64,000 nucleotides of DNA from Buchnera aphidicola (Aphis gossypii) (GCF_013394915.1 NZ_CP056771.1:310001-374000); one strand, 5' to 3'; counted from the stretch's first letter, positions 30,486 through 41,806 are shown. Notes: generated by a model not told the origin, from the sequence alone. Translations and numbers: made by a program.

Positions 30486-31494
30486 ATTCATCTTCTTTTA
30501 ACATATTGGAAATTTTAATTATATGTTTATAAATTTCACCGCTACGAATTTTATTCAATACCATTTTCGTATTTTTCTTTAAATCTTCGTATCCAAAAAT
30601 TTTTAACAAAATTGCAACATTTACAGCAATTAATTCTTCATATAATCTATCTCCTTTACCTTGTAGAGTTTTTTTAATAATATTATAACTTTCTTCCTGA
30701 GAACTGACTGCATGTATTGGTTTAATATGTTCTTTTAAACCGAAATCTTTTGCTTCTAACTGATATGAATGAATTTTTTTATTTAATAATTCCGAAACAT
30801 ATGTTATACCATTTAATGTAACTTCATCAGTTCCATCACTATGGATTATAATGCCTCGTTGATATTTTAGTTTTTTTAAAATTTCTACCATAGGATTAAT
30901 TAAATCTTTTTTATAAACACCTATTACTGTGAAAAAGGGACGAGAGGGATTTAAAAATGGCCCCAATAAATTAAAAATCGTTTTAATTTTTAAAGTTTTT
31001 CGAATTTTAGAGACGTATTGAAAGCCATCGTGATATTTAGGTGCAAATAAAAAGCAAATATTTAATTGATCTAAGGTTTTTAATGAACTTTGAATAGATG
31101 GATTTAAATTAATTTTAAATTTTTTTAAAATATCAGATGAGCCTGATTTGCTTGATACGCCTTTATTGCAATGTTTGATAATTTTAAATCCAAGATGAGA
31201 TGCAGTAAAAGCGCTGGCAGTTGAGATATTAATTGTATTTTTACTATCCCCCCCTGTGCCAACTATGTCAGCAAAAATATAATTAGGTCGAGGGAAAAAC
31301 TTCATAGCTTTTAAACAAGCACCAATTGCTCCTAATATTTCTTCTATTGATTCATGTCGAACATGCATAGCAGTTAAAATAGATGACAATTGTATTTCAT
31401 TTATTTTTCCAGAAATAATAGAATTAAACAATCTATAACTTTCTTCTTGATCTAAAGATTCTAGCTTATAAAGTTTTTTGAATATATGTTGCAT
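30463..31494 (-). CDS. trpD: Anthranilate phosphoribosyltransferase
   Basis: Attaches phosphoribose to anthranilate. The glycine-rich PRPP loop is GTGGDSKNTINIST near residues 80-93. The anthranilate site KHCNKGVSSKSGSSD and NLLGPFLNPSRP follow. It has 343 residues and no TrpG domain, whereas E. coli TrpD is a TrpG-TrpD fusion; in Buchnera trpEG is separate, often on a plasmid. It is the first chromosomal trp gene here; I found no leader peptide or attenuator upstream. Confidence 0.96.
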   Translation of the reverse strand: MQHIFKKLYKLESLDQEESYRLFNSIISGKINEIQLSSILTAMHVRHESIEEILGAIGACLKAMKFFPRPNYIFADIVGTGGDSKNTINISTASAFTASHLGFKIIKHCNKGVSSKSGSSDILKKFKINLNPSIQSSLKTLDQLNICFLFAPKYHDGFQYVSKIRKTLKIKTIFNLLGPFLNPSRPFFTVIGVYKKDLINPMVEILKKLKYQRGIIIHSDGTDEVTLNGITYVSELLNKKIHSYQLEAKDFGLKEHIKPIHAVSSQEESYNIIKKTLQGKGDRLYEELIAVNVAILLKIFGYEDLKKNTKMVLNKIRSGEIYKHIIKISNMLKEDEYGRNNTK

Positions 31495-31700
31495 TGATAA
31501 CCTTTTAAAATGTTAATTTAAAAATTAATATTTTTGTTGTTTTATAATTTTCACAATAATCGATTGAGTAAAATAATTCAATTTAAATTTAAGAAACTTT
31601 ATCTATAATATTATTTGTATCTAAAAAAATTTTATTCACATGTTATATAACTATTAATATAATACGTTATATATAATGATTTTATTGTTGGAAATTTAAA

Positions 31701-32632
31701 ATGAACAAGATAATAATAATATTATTATTTTCCTTAGTCTCTATAACCTGGGGGACTACTTGGATAGCAATGAAAATTGCTGTAGAAACAATTCCTCCAT
31801 TATTTGCGACAGGAATACGATTTTTAATTGCTTCTCCTGTGCTTATTGTTCTTTCTTACATTACAAAGACACCTCTTTTATTTCCATATGGTCAAAGAAA
31901 TTTTCAAATTACTATTTCTTTTTTCTATTTTTCAATACCTTTTACATTAATGTTATATGGTGGAAAATATGTTAATTCTTCTATTTCTTCAGTGATTTTT
32001 GCTAACATGCCAGTTGTTGTACTAATACTTTCTTCTTTTTTTTTAAAAAAAAAATAGATTCAATTAAAAAAATTGGTATATTTATTTCTTTGATTACATT
32101 ATTTTTTATTTTATTTTTTAATTTAGAAGCAGAATGCTTTTTTCAATGGAAAGGCATTTTAGCTTTAATTTTAGCATTAGTTAGTCATGCTTTAATTTAT
32201 ATAGAATGTAGAAGAAAATGCACTGAAATTTCAGTTATTACATTTAATGCACTACCATCTTTAATATCTGGAGTATTTTTATCTATTATTTCTTGGTTTT
32301 TAGAAAAACCTAATATTTATTTATTTTCTGAAAAATCAATGTTAGCTATATTTTATCTTGGAAATTTTTCAGGCGTATTTGGTATACTGTCTTATTTTTA
32401 TTTACAAAAAAAAGTTAGTTCATTTTACGCTTCAACTATTTTTTTAATTTTTCCTATAATTTCTTATGTTTTAGAAATTTATTTTTATAAAAAAACATTT
32501 TTTTTCTATGAATTATTTTGTATTTTACCGCTATTTACAGGAATACTATTAACGTTAATTCCAATAAATTTTTTTAAAAATATTAAAAGGCGTTTTTTTA
32601 ATGACAGAAAAAATACAAAAAATACTTTCTAA
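31701..32632 (+). pseudogene. EamA/DMT-family permease, frameshifted at a poly(A) tract
   Basis: A ten-helix drug/metabolite-transporter-type inner-membrane protein in two frames. Frame one (31701-32057) gives the first EamA repeat, starting with [20 protein letters not shown] and ending in FFLKKK plus a stop. Frame two is open from the same spot to 32632 and gives the rest ([18 protein letters not shown] onward). The break is in a run of ten A at 32045-32054; eleven would make one protein of about 310 residues, normal for the family. No other stop or shift is seen, so it may be rescued by slippage. The substrate is unknown. It overlaps the start of rluB by 32 bases. Confidence 0.8.
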
Positions 32633-33335
32633 TTTAGGATATGGTTCGCGTCGAAGTATAGAAAAGATAATCGAAAAGGGAAATGTATTCTTAAATGGAA
32701 AAAGAGCAATAGTTGGGCAACGTGTAGATAAAAACAATCCTGGAGAAATTTTTATTGGAAATGAGAAAATAATCTTTAAAGAGCATAAAAAATTAGAAAT
32801 TATTATTTATAATAAACCCATAGGTGAAATTTGCACTAGAAATGATCCGAAAAAACGATTAACTGTATTTGATAAATTGCCTTTTTTAAACTTAAGTAGG
32901 TGGATTAGTATTGGGCGTTTAGATATTAATACAAAAGGATTATTATTATTTACAAACAATGGGGAATTAGCAAATCAACTAATGCATCCGAGAAATAAAA
33001 TTGAACGTGAGTATTATATACGTGTGTTTGGTGAAATAAACATAAATACAATAAATATTTTAAAAACAGGAGTTAAAATTAAAGATGGTTATGTTTCATT
33101 CAAAAGTATTGAATTAATTTCAAAAAATAAAAGCAAAAATAAATGGTTTAAAGGCGTTTTATGTGAAGGAAAAAATCGTGAAATTAGATTAATTTTTCGT
33201 TCAATTAAATGTCAAGTTAACAAATTAATTAGAATTAGATATGGTAATATTTTTTTACCAAAGAACTTAAAAGAAGGGGGATGGGAAAAATTAAACGATA
33301 AATTATTAAATGATTTATGTAACTTAGTTAAATAA
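32601..33335 (+). CDS. rluB: 23S rRNA pseudouridine synthase RluB
   Basis: Makes pseudouridine at position 2605 (E. coli numbering) of 23S rRNA. An S4 RNA-binding domain ([19 protein letters not shown], residues about 8-26) precedes the RsuA-type catalytic domain with the aspartate in [15 protein letters not shown] near residues 109-123. It has 244 residues against 291 in E. coli; the disordered C-terminal tail is missing. trpDCFBA nearby, rluB and then the topA region follow E. coli order. Confidence 0.93.
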   Translation: MTEKIQKILSNLGYGSRRSIEKIIEKGNVFLNGKRAIVGQRVDKNNPGEIFIGNEKIIFKEHKKLEIIIYNKPIGEICTRNDPKKRLTVFDKLPFLNLSRWISIGRLDINTKGLLLFTNNGELANQLMHPRNKIEREYYIRVFGEININTINILKTGVKIKDGYVSFKSIELISKNKSKNKWFKGVLCEGKNREIRLIFRSIKCQVNKLIRIRYGNIFLPKNLKEGGWEKLNDKLLNDLCNLVK

Positions 33336-35049
33336 TAAATTTGCATTATTTAATATTTTACATCGAATTTTTAAAAAATTATTATAAAAAATAATATATC
33401 ATAAAATAATACTAAATTTTAATTAAAATATAATTTTAAAAGTATAGCTGTTTAATTCTTTGAATTAAATGATTAATTATGAATAAATATTTTTTTAAGA
33501 TCGTTTTTAAAGCAAAGAAAAAATTTAAACTTAAAATAATCGGTAATTCTATGTGCTGGTATTGGAAAAATAATTGATAAAAATTTTTTAAATTTATTCA
33601 TCTAGTATTTAATAAAATGATTTAATATTCAATTAAAAAATTTTTAAAATATTAAGAAAATTAATATACACCTGAAATATAGATAATCAAATCAAATGTT
33701 GATCAATTAAATTTGAAAAACATAATTTCTTTTTACTATGCAGTGATTTTCTATATAAATAAAGTACTTGCTTTAAATAATAGTTATCTAGTTAATACAA
33801 TTTTTGAAAAAATGAAAATCTAATTTTGATTTAGAATTTATCAAAAAATTATTTTTAGCGAAAAAGTTACATCAAGAAGAATATGTAACATATACAAGAA
33901 TTGATTTTTTTGTTCAAGACTGATGTAATTAAAAGACAATAAATTATATAAAATGATATAGAATAAAATCATAATTAATCAAATGAAAATAAAAATATAA
34001 ATCTATTATTCTTAAAGTAATAGTAGTTAATTTAAATTAGCGTTTTCTAAAATATTAAAATTTTCAAATAAAGAATTCAATAAAATAAGTGGAATTCAAA
34101 ATCAATTTTCAAACCTTATGATAGATACAAATATATTTTTTAAAGGAAATTATATTTATTGAAAAATTTATGAAATATCTAAAAGATTCGATAAAACATC
34201 ATAAAGGCACAAACTATAAAAAATTAGAAGATTTAAGACTCGTACAGATATAGCAATAAACAAATATTTCACATTTATAAGTATCAAAAATAAAAAATTT
34301 TAAAAAATAAAGCAATTTCTAAAAAAATAGTATTAAAAAACACAGCTATTTCAATACATATTAATTTCTGTAATCTTAATAAAAAACAACGATAAAACAG
34401 TATGAAAAATACATTTTTAAGTAGTTTAGGGCATAATTGAAAATGCAAAAGAGTATTATAAAAAATACTGTTAATTAAATTGTATTAAAATAATTCAAAT
34501 TTAATAAAAACATATCGCTAAAAAAATTAAAACATATAGTATTATAATTAATAAAAATTCAACAATTTATATTTTTAGTAATCATCTTAAATATGTGATT
34601 TGTTATTCTCAGAAAATAAAATTGGATAGTCTCATTTTTTTATCTAAAATTTTTTTATAAAACATGTAAAATATAAAAAATTTTGTCTAATATTATAATA
34701 TTAGTAGATAAATTAGATTTTATTTTATTTAAAGATATATTATAGATTAAATTTAATACATGGTTTCTAAAAGAAAAAGTACATAATTTTTTCTGTTATT
34801 TATATTTTCTGAATCAAAAAAAATTACTCTTGTAAAAAAATTAACTTAATTTAAATATTTATTATCTAAGAAACTATATTATTTATTTGATATTCTTAAA
34901 ATAAGTGAAAAAGTAAAAAATTTGTGATTTATTTTAATAAACGAAAAAAATCGTAGTATGTTACCTCGAAAAAGAAAATAAATTTTCAGATTGATCAGCG
35001 TTTTAATTAAAAATTAATGATTCATCTTAAATATATCATAATTAAAAAA
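33336..35049 (+). pseudogene. topA: Decayed DNA topoisomerase I (topA) remnants in a 1.7-kb gene-free gap
   Basis: There is no ORF above background in 1.7 kb, but TopA fossils can be read on the plus strand. At 33831-33905 the translation FIKKLFLAKKLHQEEYVTY followed by TRID matches E. coli TopA around the catalytic Tyr319 ([20 protein letters not shown] then MRTD); it ends in a stop at 33921. At 34862-34978 KLYYLFDILKISEKVKNL, a stop, then NRSMLPRKRK resembles the TopA C-terminus (ELYRFRDRLPEKLRYL ... NKTMVRFSRKTK). Frames shift and stops are frequent between them. Order rluB-(sohB)-topA agrees with E. coli. I could not identify sohB. The rest of the gap shows nothing else I can support. Confidence 0.75.
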
Positions 35050-35841
35050 TTATATTTTTAATATATAATATTTTCGTATTTTTTCAGCAATTGATTTAAT
35101 AAACTTAGGGCTACTAGTTAAACTTAAAACGCCATCGATATTTTTTTCTTGAAGACTATTCGTTAAACATCCAGATTCTCTTGCTTGTAACTGTCCTGCA
35201 ATAAAATTAACAGAATTTAATAAATTATAATTAACAATTAAACAATCTATTTTTCCAGAGGATACATATGCTAAATCAAGTAAAACTGAACCAGTACATC
35301 TAAACGAAATACCAGATAAAACAAGTTCTTTATGTACCTCTAAATATGATTTAGACTGTATTTTTTGATATTTTAAATGCGTTGATATTATCACATCACT
35401 TAAAGTGTTCACATTAGTACAACGAGTACGATATCCGTTTAATTGCGATCCTTGACCCCTAACAGAAGTAAATAAATCATTTTTTATAGGATCATATATT
35501 ACTGATATTTCTGTGTTTTTTTTTATTATTACTGCTATTGATATACAAAAATGTGGGAAATTTTTAATGAAATTTTTTTTACCATCCAATTCATTTATAA
35601 TCCATAAAATTTTTTTATCATTTGACATGTAGTTCGTGTTTTTTTTAATAATAATATGACTTGGATAATATTTATAAATAATCTCACTAATAACTTGATA
35701 TGTTTTATTCATCACTTGCTTAATAAAATATTGTTTTTTTTCATAATCGTCTTTAATAAATTTTTGAGTATCGTAATTTTGTATAATAATATTTCCTCCT
35801 TTCCGAATTGCACGAATTGCGATATTTAACATGGGATGCAT
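35050..35841 (-). CDS. suhB: SuhB, inositol-monophosphatase-family protein with lost active site
   Basis: SuhB is an IMPase-fold protein that in E. coli also joins the NusA/boxA rRNA antitermination complex. The start MHPMLNIAIRAIRKGGNII and segments YDPIKNDLFTSVRGQGSQLNGYR and RCTGSVLLDLAYVSSGKID match SuhB over its full length (263; E. coli 267). Metal and phosphate residues are replaced: E67 is Lys67, D84 is Asn83, DGTT is DGKK, and D212 is Asn212; only D87 (Asp86) remains. The frame is intact, so the fold is kept without the phosphatase chemistry. It is convergent with the topA remnant. Confidence 0.92.
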   Translation of the reverse strand: MHPMLNIAIRAIRKGGNIIIQNYDTQKFIKDDYEKKQYFIKQVMNKTYQVISEIIYKYYPSHIIIKKNTNYMSNDKKILWIINELDGKKNFIKNFPHFCISIAVIIKKNTEISVIYDPIKNDLFTSVRGQGSQLNGYRTRCTNVNTLSDVIISTHLKYQKIQSKSYLEVHKELVLSGISFRCTGSVLLDLAYVSSGKIDCLIVNYNLLNSVNFIAGQLQARESGCLTNSLQEKNIDGVLSLTSSPKFIKSIAEKIRKYYILKI

Positions 35842-36037
35842 TAAATTCTCCTAATTAAAAATAATTTATTTATTTTTCATTAAATAATAATATCATAATT
35901 TATATACATATTTAATGTTTTTAATTTTTTAAATCAATTCATAATTTTAAAAAAATTTAATATTAATCAAATTTTTTAATATAATTTTTATACTTATTTG
36001 ATAGATAAAATTATTATCTTTAATTAAGGTGTTTTAC

Positions 36038-37120
36038 ATGGATAAAAAAATTAATTTAAATATTTTAGATTCTCAAGTAAATTTACTAGATCTAGATTTT
36101 AAAAATATTCAATTGTTTCTTGCGTCTATTGGGGCAAAAAATTTTACTGCTGAACAAATTATAAAATGGATTTACAGTCATAATTGTTATGATTTTGATA
36201 AAATGTCAAATATTAGTAAAAATATTAAAAAAAAGCTATACCAGAACTCTTGTATAAAAATATCAAATTTTTCAGAAGAAAAAGTATCTTCTGATGGTAC
36301 AATAAAATGGATTACATCTTTAAATAATCAAAAAATAGAAACAGTTTATATACCGGAAAAAAAACGTTCTACTCTTTGTATTTCATCACAAATTGGTTGC
36401 CCTTTAAAATGTGATTTTTGTGCCACAGGAAAGCAAGGATTTAATAGAAATTTAAAAGTATCTGAAATTATTTCTCAAATTTTACAAGCTAAAAAAAAAT
36501 TAAAAAATACACATATAACTAATATAGTATTTATGGGAATGGGCGAACCATTATTAAATTTAAATAACATTATTACGGCATTAAAAATTATTTTAAATAC
36601 AAATGGTTTTGGATTATCTAAACGCCGTATTACTTTGTCTACTGCAGGAATTGTCCCAGCAATAGATCGATTAAATAAAAACATTGATATTAATCTAGCA
36701 ATCTCTTTACATGCTTCTAATGATAATATTAGAAATCTTATTATGCCGATTAATAAAATATATAATATCGAATCTCTTTTAAGTGCGGTATCTAGATATT
36801 TAAAGAATTCTAATGCCAATCGAAATGGGGTTACTATAGAATATGTGATGCTTAAAAATATTAATGATTCTATTAAAAATGCTGAGGAGTTAGCTTATAT
36901 TTTAAAAAAAATACCTAGTAAAATAAATCTTATTCCTTGGAATTCTTTCAAAAATTCAAATTTTATATCTAGTACTGAGAATAGTATTCATACTTTTGCA
37001 AATATTTTAAGAAAAAAAGGATTTAATACAACAATTCGTAAAAATAGAGGGAAAGATATTGATGCTGCTTGTGGTCAGTTAACAGGAAATATAATTAATT
37101 ATCGTAAAAATCATTTATAA
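36038..37120 (+). CDS. rlmN: Dual-specificity RNA methyltransferase RlmN
   Basis: Radical-SAM enzyme that makes 2-methyladenosine at A2503 of 23S rRNA and A37 of some tRNAs. The cluster motif is CPLKCDFC, the GMGEPLLNLNN segment is typical, and the second catalytic cysteine is in DIDAACGQL near the C-terminus. A GTG nine bases upstream keeps the frame open, but ATG 36038 follows an AAGG site and is preferred, giving about 360 residues (E. coli 384). It heads the rlmN-ispG-hisS order of enterobacteria with pilF and rodZ missing. Confidence 0.95.
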   Translation: MDKKINLNILDSQVNLLDLDFKNIQLFLASIGAKNFTAEQIIKWIYSHNCYDFDKMSNISKNIKKKLYQNSCIKISNFSEEKVSSDGTIKWITSLNNQKIETVYIPEKKRSTLCISSQIGCPLKCDFCATGKQGFNRNLKVSEIISQILQAKKKLKNTHITNIVFMGMGEPLLNLNNIITALKIILNTNGFGLSKRRITLSTAGIVPAIDRLNKNIDINLAISLHASNDNIRNLIMPINKIYNIESLLSAVSRYLKNSNANRNGVTIEYVMLKNINDSIKNAEELAYILKKIPSKINLIPWNSFKNSNFISSTENSIHTFANILRKKGFNTTIRKNRGKDIDAACGQLTGNIINYRKNHL

Positions 37121-37224
37121 ATTTCGAACAATATTATATATTAGTTTTATTTACTATAAAATTGACATAATTAAAAATTTAAAATTAGATATTTATTCTA
37201 ATCTTAACAACATATTACAATATA

Positions 37225-38325
37225 ATGAATAAATATAAAGCTATTAATAGAAGAAAATCTAATCGTATTTATGTAGGAAATGTTCCTATTGGAAATAATG
37301 CGCCTATTTCTGTACAATCTATGACAAATACGAAAACCACAGACATCCAAGATACAATTAATCAAATTGATCAATTAAAAAGAGTAGGAGTTGATATTAT
37401 AAGGATTTCTATTCCAACAAAAGAAGCGGCGGAAGCATTTAAAATAATTAAAAAAAAAACAAATATTCCACTTATAGCAGATATACACTTTGATTATAGA
37501 TTAGCTATAAAATCTATACAATATGGCGCGGATTGTTTAAGAATTAATCCTGGAAATATTGGCAAAAAAAGAAAAATTAATGAAATAGTAAGTTGTGCTA
37601 AAGATAATAATATTCCAATTAGAATAGGAATTAATTCTGGGTCATTAGAACATGATATATTAAAAAAATATAAATCTCCTTTACCAGAAGCTTTAGTAGA
37701 GTCTGCTATAAGAAGTATAGAACATTTTGATAGTTTAAATTTTCATCAATTTAAAGTTAGTGTAAAAGCATCTGATGTTTTTTCTGCTGTTAAAGCAAAT
37801 AAAATATTAGCAAAAAAAATTACACAACCTATACACATCGGTATAACAGAATCTGGAAGTATACGTAATGGCACAGTAAAGTCATCTATTGGAATTGCTT
37901 CCTTGTTATCTGAAGGAATTGGAGATACTTTAAGAGTGTCTTTAGCTGCTCATCCTATTGAAGAAGTGAAAGTAGGTTATGATATTTTAAAAGTTTTAGG
38001 AATTAGGTTTAGAGGCATTAATTTTATTGCTTGCCCTACTTGTTCAAGGCAAGAATTCGATGTTATTAAAGTAGTAAAAGATTTAGAAAAAAAACTAGAA
38101 GATATTGAAACGTCTATGGACGTTTCTATCATCGGGTGCGTTGTAAATGGATTAGGTGAAGCTAAAATGGCAAACCTAGGAGTGACTGGAGGATATAAAA
38201 AAAGCGGGTTATATCAAGACGGTATACGTCAAAAAAACAAGCTAAATAACAAAGATATAGTGCGAGAACTAGAAATCTATATTCGTAAAAAATCAAGTGA
38301 ATTAAAAAATAAAAATGATAACTAA
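37225..38325 (+). CDS. ispG: 4-hydroxy-3-methylbut-2-enyl diphosphate synthase (IspG)
   Basis: Penultimate step of the MEP isoprenoid pathway; a 4Fe-4S enzyme using flavodoxin electrons. It has an N-terminal TIM barrel ([11 protein letters not shown] near residue 30, then [11 protein letters not shown]). The cluster cysteines are in [11 protein letters not shown] near residues 269-279 and [14 protein letters not shown] near 304. It has 366 residues (E. coli 372). Confidence 0.97.
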   Translation: MNKYKAINRRKSNRIYVGNVPIGNNAPISVQSMTNTKTTDIQDTINQIDQLKRVGVDIIRISIPTKEAAEAFKIIKKKTNIPLIADIHFDYRLAIKSIQYGADCLRINPGNIGKKRKINEIVSCAKDNNIPIRIGINSGSLEHDILKKYKSPLPEALVESAIRSIEHFDSLNFHQFKVSVKASDVFSAVKANKILAKKITQPIHIGITESGSIRNGTVKSSIGIASLLSEGIGDTLRVSLAAHPIEEVKVGYDILKVLGIRFRGINFIACPTCSRQEFDVIKVVKDLEKKLEDIETSMDVSIIGCVVNGLGEAKMANLGVTGGYKKSGLYQDGIRQKNKLNNKDIVRELEIYIRKKSSELKNKNDN

Positions 38326-38367
38326 TTATTAACAATTTATAAGTATATTTATAAATAAGAGATCAGA

Positions 38368-39663
38368 GTGAATAAAAAAATTAGTTCAATTAGAGGAATG
38401 CATGATTATTTTTCTGAAGATTTAGAGATTTGGAACAAATTAGAAAAAAATTTTAAACAGGTTTTAAACAGTTACTCTTTTGAAGAAATCAAACTTCCTA
38501 TATTAGAAAAAACAGAAATTTTTCAAAGAGCTATTGGAAATGTTACAGATATTATAGAAAAAGAAATGTATTCGTTTTACGATAAAAAAGGCAATAGTTT
38601 AACTTTGAGGCCTGAAGGAACTGTAGGTTGTGTACGAGCTATAATACAAAATAATTTATTATATAAAAAAAAATTAAAATTTTGGTATTTAGGACCAATG
38701 TTTAGATATGAACGTCCTCAAAAAGGACGATATCGTCAATTCTATCAATTAGGTGTAGAAGTTTTCGGATTAAGCGAAATAGATGTTGATTTAGAAGTAA
38801 TTTTATTGACAAATCGTTTATGGAAAATTTTAGGTATTAATTTTGACTTAACATTAGAAATAAATTCAATTGGCTTGCAATTAGATCGAATTAAATATCA
38901 AAAAGAATTAGTTTTTTTTCTCGAAAAATATAAATCTTTTTTAGACGAAGAATCTAAAAGACGTTTATATTCTAATCCATTCCGTATTCTAGATTCCAAA
39001 AATTTAAATGTTCAACGTATATTAAAAAAAGCTCCGTCATTAAATAATTTTATTAATGACAAATCATTAAACCGATTTAATAATTTATGTCATATAATGA
39101 AGACACATGGTATTAAATATAAATATAATCCAAATTTAATAAGAGGTTTAGATTATTACACTGATACAGTATTTGAATGGAAAAGTAATGTAATAGGATC
39201 AAAAGATACTATTTGTGCAGGTGGAAGATATGATGCTTTAGTTGAAGAATTAGGTGGTGTAAAAAAACCAGCAATAGGATTTGCTATAGGAATTGAGCGT
39301 TTAATTTTATTAATGAGATCGAAAAATGTTCTTTCTAGAAAAAGAGAAAAAATTAATATTTATATTATTTTTTTAGGAGAGGAAAATAAAAATCACGCTA
39401 TCAGTTTATCAGAAGAAATGAGAGATATATATCCTAAGCTAAACATATTTATGAGTTTTTCGAATTTTAGTCTTTCAAAAAAAATTAAGCACGCTGTTGA
39501 ATTATCATCTCGTATTGTAATTTTAATAGGTGCGAATGAAATTAAGAAGAAATGTTATTTAATAAAAGAGTTAGAAACAAAAAAAGAATCTTATCTTTTT
39601 AAAAGTGAATTAATACTAAAAATTAATAGTATTTTTAAGAAGCATCTTTCAAGAGAAAATTAA
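38368..39663 (+). CDS. hisS: Histidyl-tRNA synthetase
   Basis: Class II synthetase. Motif 2 appears as [14 protein letters not shown] near residues 112-125. The histidine-specific segments are [13 protein letters not shown] near 258 and [14 protein letters not shown] near 285, and motif 3 is GFAIGIERL. It has 431 residues (E. coli 424). It starts with GTG 38368. It follows ispG by 42 bp, as in E. coli. Confidence 0.97.
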   Translation: MNKKISSIRGMHDYFSEDLEIWNKLEKNFKQVLNSYSFEEIKLPILEKTEIFQRAIGNVTDIIEKEMYSFYDKKGNSLTLRPEGTVGCVRAIIQNNLLYKKKLKFWYLGPMFRYERPQKGRYRQFYQLGVEVFGLSEIDVDLEVILLTNRLWKILGINFDLTLEINSIGLQLDRIKYQKELVFFLEKYKSFLDEESKRRLYSNPFRILDSKNLNVQRILKKAPSLNNFINDKSLNRFNNLCHIMKTHGIKYKYNPNLIRGLDYYTDTVFEWKSNVIGSKDTICAGGRYDALVEELGGVKKPAIGFAIGIERLILLMRSKNVLSRKREKINIYIIFLGEENKNHAISLSEEMRDIYPKLNIFMSFSNFSLSKKIKHAVELSSRIVILIGANEIKKKCYLIKELETKKESYLFKSELILKINSIFKKHLSREN

Positions 39664-39703
39664 CTTTTAAAAAATTTATTTTAATTTTTATTTCAGGAAA
39701 AAA

Positions 39704-40957
39704 ATGTTTAATAAAAAGATAGAATTTAATAAATATGATCCAGAGCTATGGATAGCTATGTTAAAAGAAAAAGAAAGACAAGAGAATCATATAGAATTAA
39801 TTGCATCAGAAAATTATGCTAGTACTTATGTAATGCATGCTCAAGGATCTCAGTTAACTAATAAATATGCGGAAGGTTATCCAGGAAAGCGATACTATGG
39901 TGGCTGTGAACATGTAGATATTATAGAACAATTAGCTATTGATCGCGCAAAAAAATTATTTAACGCTGATTATGCAAATGTTCAGCCTCATTCAGGTTCT
40001 CAAGCTAATTTTGCGGTTTATACAGCTCTTTTAAAACCTGGAGATGTAATTTTAGGTCTGAAATTGTCTCATGGGGGGCATTTAACACATGGTTCTTCTG
40101 TAAATTTTTCAGGGAAATTGTATAATTCAATTACCTATGGAGTAGATCTAAACGGAGAAATTAATTATGAAGAAATATATGATTTAGCTAAAAAACATCG
40201 ACCGAAAATGATCATTGGTGGTTTTTCTGCATATTCTGGTATTTGTGATTGGTCTAAAATGCGTAATATTTCAGATGAAATAGATGCCTATTTAGTTGTG
40301 GATATATCTCATGTTGCGGGATTGATTGCTACAGAACTTTATCCAAGTCCAATAGATTATGCGCATGTTGTCACAAGTACTACACACAAAACATTAGCAG
40401 GACCTCGAGGGGGGCTTATTCTAGCTAAAAACGGAAATAATACGTTTTATAACCGATTAGATTTATCTGTTTTTCCGGGTGGACAAGGTGGACCACTCAT
40501 GCATGTGATTGCAGGAAAAGCGGTAGCTTTTAAAGAAGCTTTAGATCCGAATTTTAAAATATATCAAGAACAAATTTTAAAAAATGCTAAAATTATGGTT
40601 AAAACATTCTTAAAAGAAGGATATGAAATTATTTCAGGAAATACTTATAATCATTTATTTTTAATAAATCTCACAAATAAAAAAATTACAGGTAAAGATG
40701 CTGATATTGCTTTAGGAAAAGCTAACATTACTGTGAATAAAAATACTATTCCTAATGATATTAGAAGTCCTTTTATTACCTCAGGAATACGTATTGGAAC
40801 ACCTGCTGCTACAAGAAGAGGTTTTAAAGAATCAGAAATGTTACAAGTTAGTTTATGGATTACAAGTATTTTAAACGATATTCAAAACACCAAAAATATT
40901 TTGAAAATTAAAAATAAAGTCTTAGAAATATGCTCTAAATATCCTGTGTATATATAA
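39704..40957 (+). CDS. glyA: Serine hydroxymethyltransferase
   Basis: Interconverts serine and glycine with tetrahydrofolate, the main one-carbon source. The PLP lysine is in [16 protein letters not shown] near residues 223-238, and the N-terminal [14 protein letters not shown] and GSQANFAVY segments are typical. It has 417 residues, identical in length to E. coli. It is preceded by a clear CAGGAAA ribosome-binding site and is highly conserved. Confidence 0.98.
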   Translation: MFNKKIEFNKYDPELWIAMLKEKERQENHIELIASENYASTYVMHAQGSQLTNKYAEGYPGKRYYGGCEHVDIIEQLAIDRAKKLFNADYANVQPHSGSQANFAVYTALLKPGDVILGLKLSHGGHLTHGSSVNFSGKLYNSITYGVDLNGEINYEEIYDLAKKHRPKMIIGGFSAYSGICDWSKMRNISDEIDAYLVVDISHVAGLIATELYPSPIDYAHVVTSTTHKTLAGPRGGLILAKNGNNTFYNRLDLSVFPGGQGGPLMHVIAGKAVAFKEALDPNFKIYQEQILKNAKIMVKTFLKEGYEIISGNTYNHLFLINLTNKKITGKDADIALGKANITVNKNTIPNDIRSPFITSGIRIGTPAATRRGFKESEMLQVSLWITSILNDIQNTKNILKIKNKVLEICSKYPVYI

Positions 40958-41016
40958 ATTCTTATAAATATATCCATCTTTGTTAAAGATAATATTAATT
41001 TTGCTAGCAATATATT

Positions 41017-41721
41017 TCATTCAGGTAATTTAATTTTAATTTTATTTACGTCTATGTTATTTATATTTTTTAAATAAGGCACTATCCCTAATAACGGCGA
41101 TTTAATATAACTTAACAAAGTTTGGATATAATATGAAGTGTATTTATTTTCTGGAAAAACATTATTGGCAATCCATCCTGAACATATCAAATTATCTGAA
41201 AGAATAGATTTTTCAGTCAAAATAGCATGGTTAATACATCCTAATTTTATTCCTACAACTAAAATAACTGTTAATTTTTCTTCTTGTACCCAGTCCGAAA
41301 AAGTATATTTGTTTGATATAGGAGTGTACCATCCACCAGCACCTTCAATTAAAATCCAATTAGATTTTAAAGAAATTTTTTTTAAACCTAGAGATAAATG
41401 TTCTTTTTTTATTTTTCTTTTATTTATTAAACTTAGTATATTAGGTGGGGCGCTTTCAACAAATGAAATTGGATTAATTTCTTTATAAGTTAAATAAATA
41501 GAACTGCTTTTTTTTAAAATATAACTATCCTCATTAATAAATTCATATTTTTTTTCGTTAGTCTTAAAAGTTATATCTTTATACTTTTTTGCCCCAGAAG
41601 ATATTGGTTTATAACCTGCTGTTACATAACCAAAATTACTTGCTTTTTTTAATAAAATTCCACTTATAGTGCTTTTTCCGATGTTTGTATCAGTACCAGT
41701 AACAAAAAATTTTTTTATCAT
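41017..41721 (-). CDS. bioD: Dethiobiotin synthetase
   Basis: ATP-dependent closure of the ureido ring from 7,8-diaminopelargonate. The P-loop is GTDTNIGKST near residues 8-17 and the second conserved segment is LIEGAGGWYTPI near 124. It has 234 residues (E. coli BioD1 225). It is downstream of bioB on the same strand, with a 200-bp gap that holds a structured element. bioF and bioC, which lie between bioB and bioD in E. coli, are absent. Confidence 0.94.
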   Translation of the reverse strand: MIKKFFVTGTDTNIGKSTISGILLKKASNFGYVTAGYKPISSGAKKYKDITFKTNEKKYEFINEDSYILKKSSSIYLTYKEINPISFVESAPPNILSLINKRKIKKEHLSLGLKKISLKSNWILIEGAGGWYTPISNKYTFSDWVQEEKLTVILVVGIKLGCINHAILTEKSILSDNLICSGWIANNVFPENKYTSYYIQTLLSYIKSPLLGIVPYLKNINNIDVNKIKIKLPE

Positions 41722-41806
41722 AACTGTTTTATATTTTGATTAGGAAATAATATATTTCAAAGTAAACCAATAAAATATTGTAAAAAACGCATAAATTTAA
41801 ATTAGC

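Noticed and set aside
31640-31680. Promoter for the EamA permease with TATAAT at 31672-31677
   Set aside because: No acceptable -35 hexamer at the right spacing; TATAAT-like words are abundant in this composition.
33480-33580. Possible sohB or TopA N-terminal fossil at the start of the decayed gap
   Set aside because: Short translations here look faintly like either protein, but no run of matching residues is long enough to support a call.
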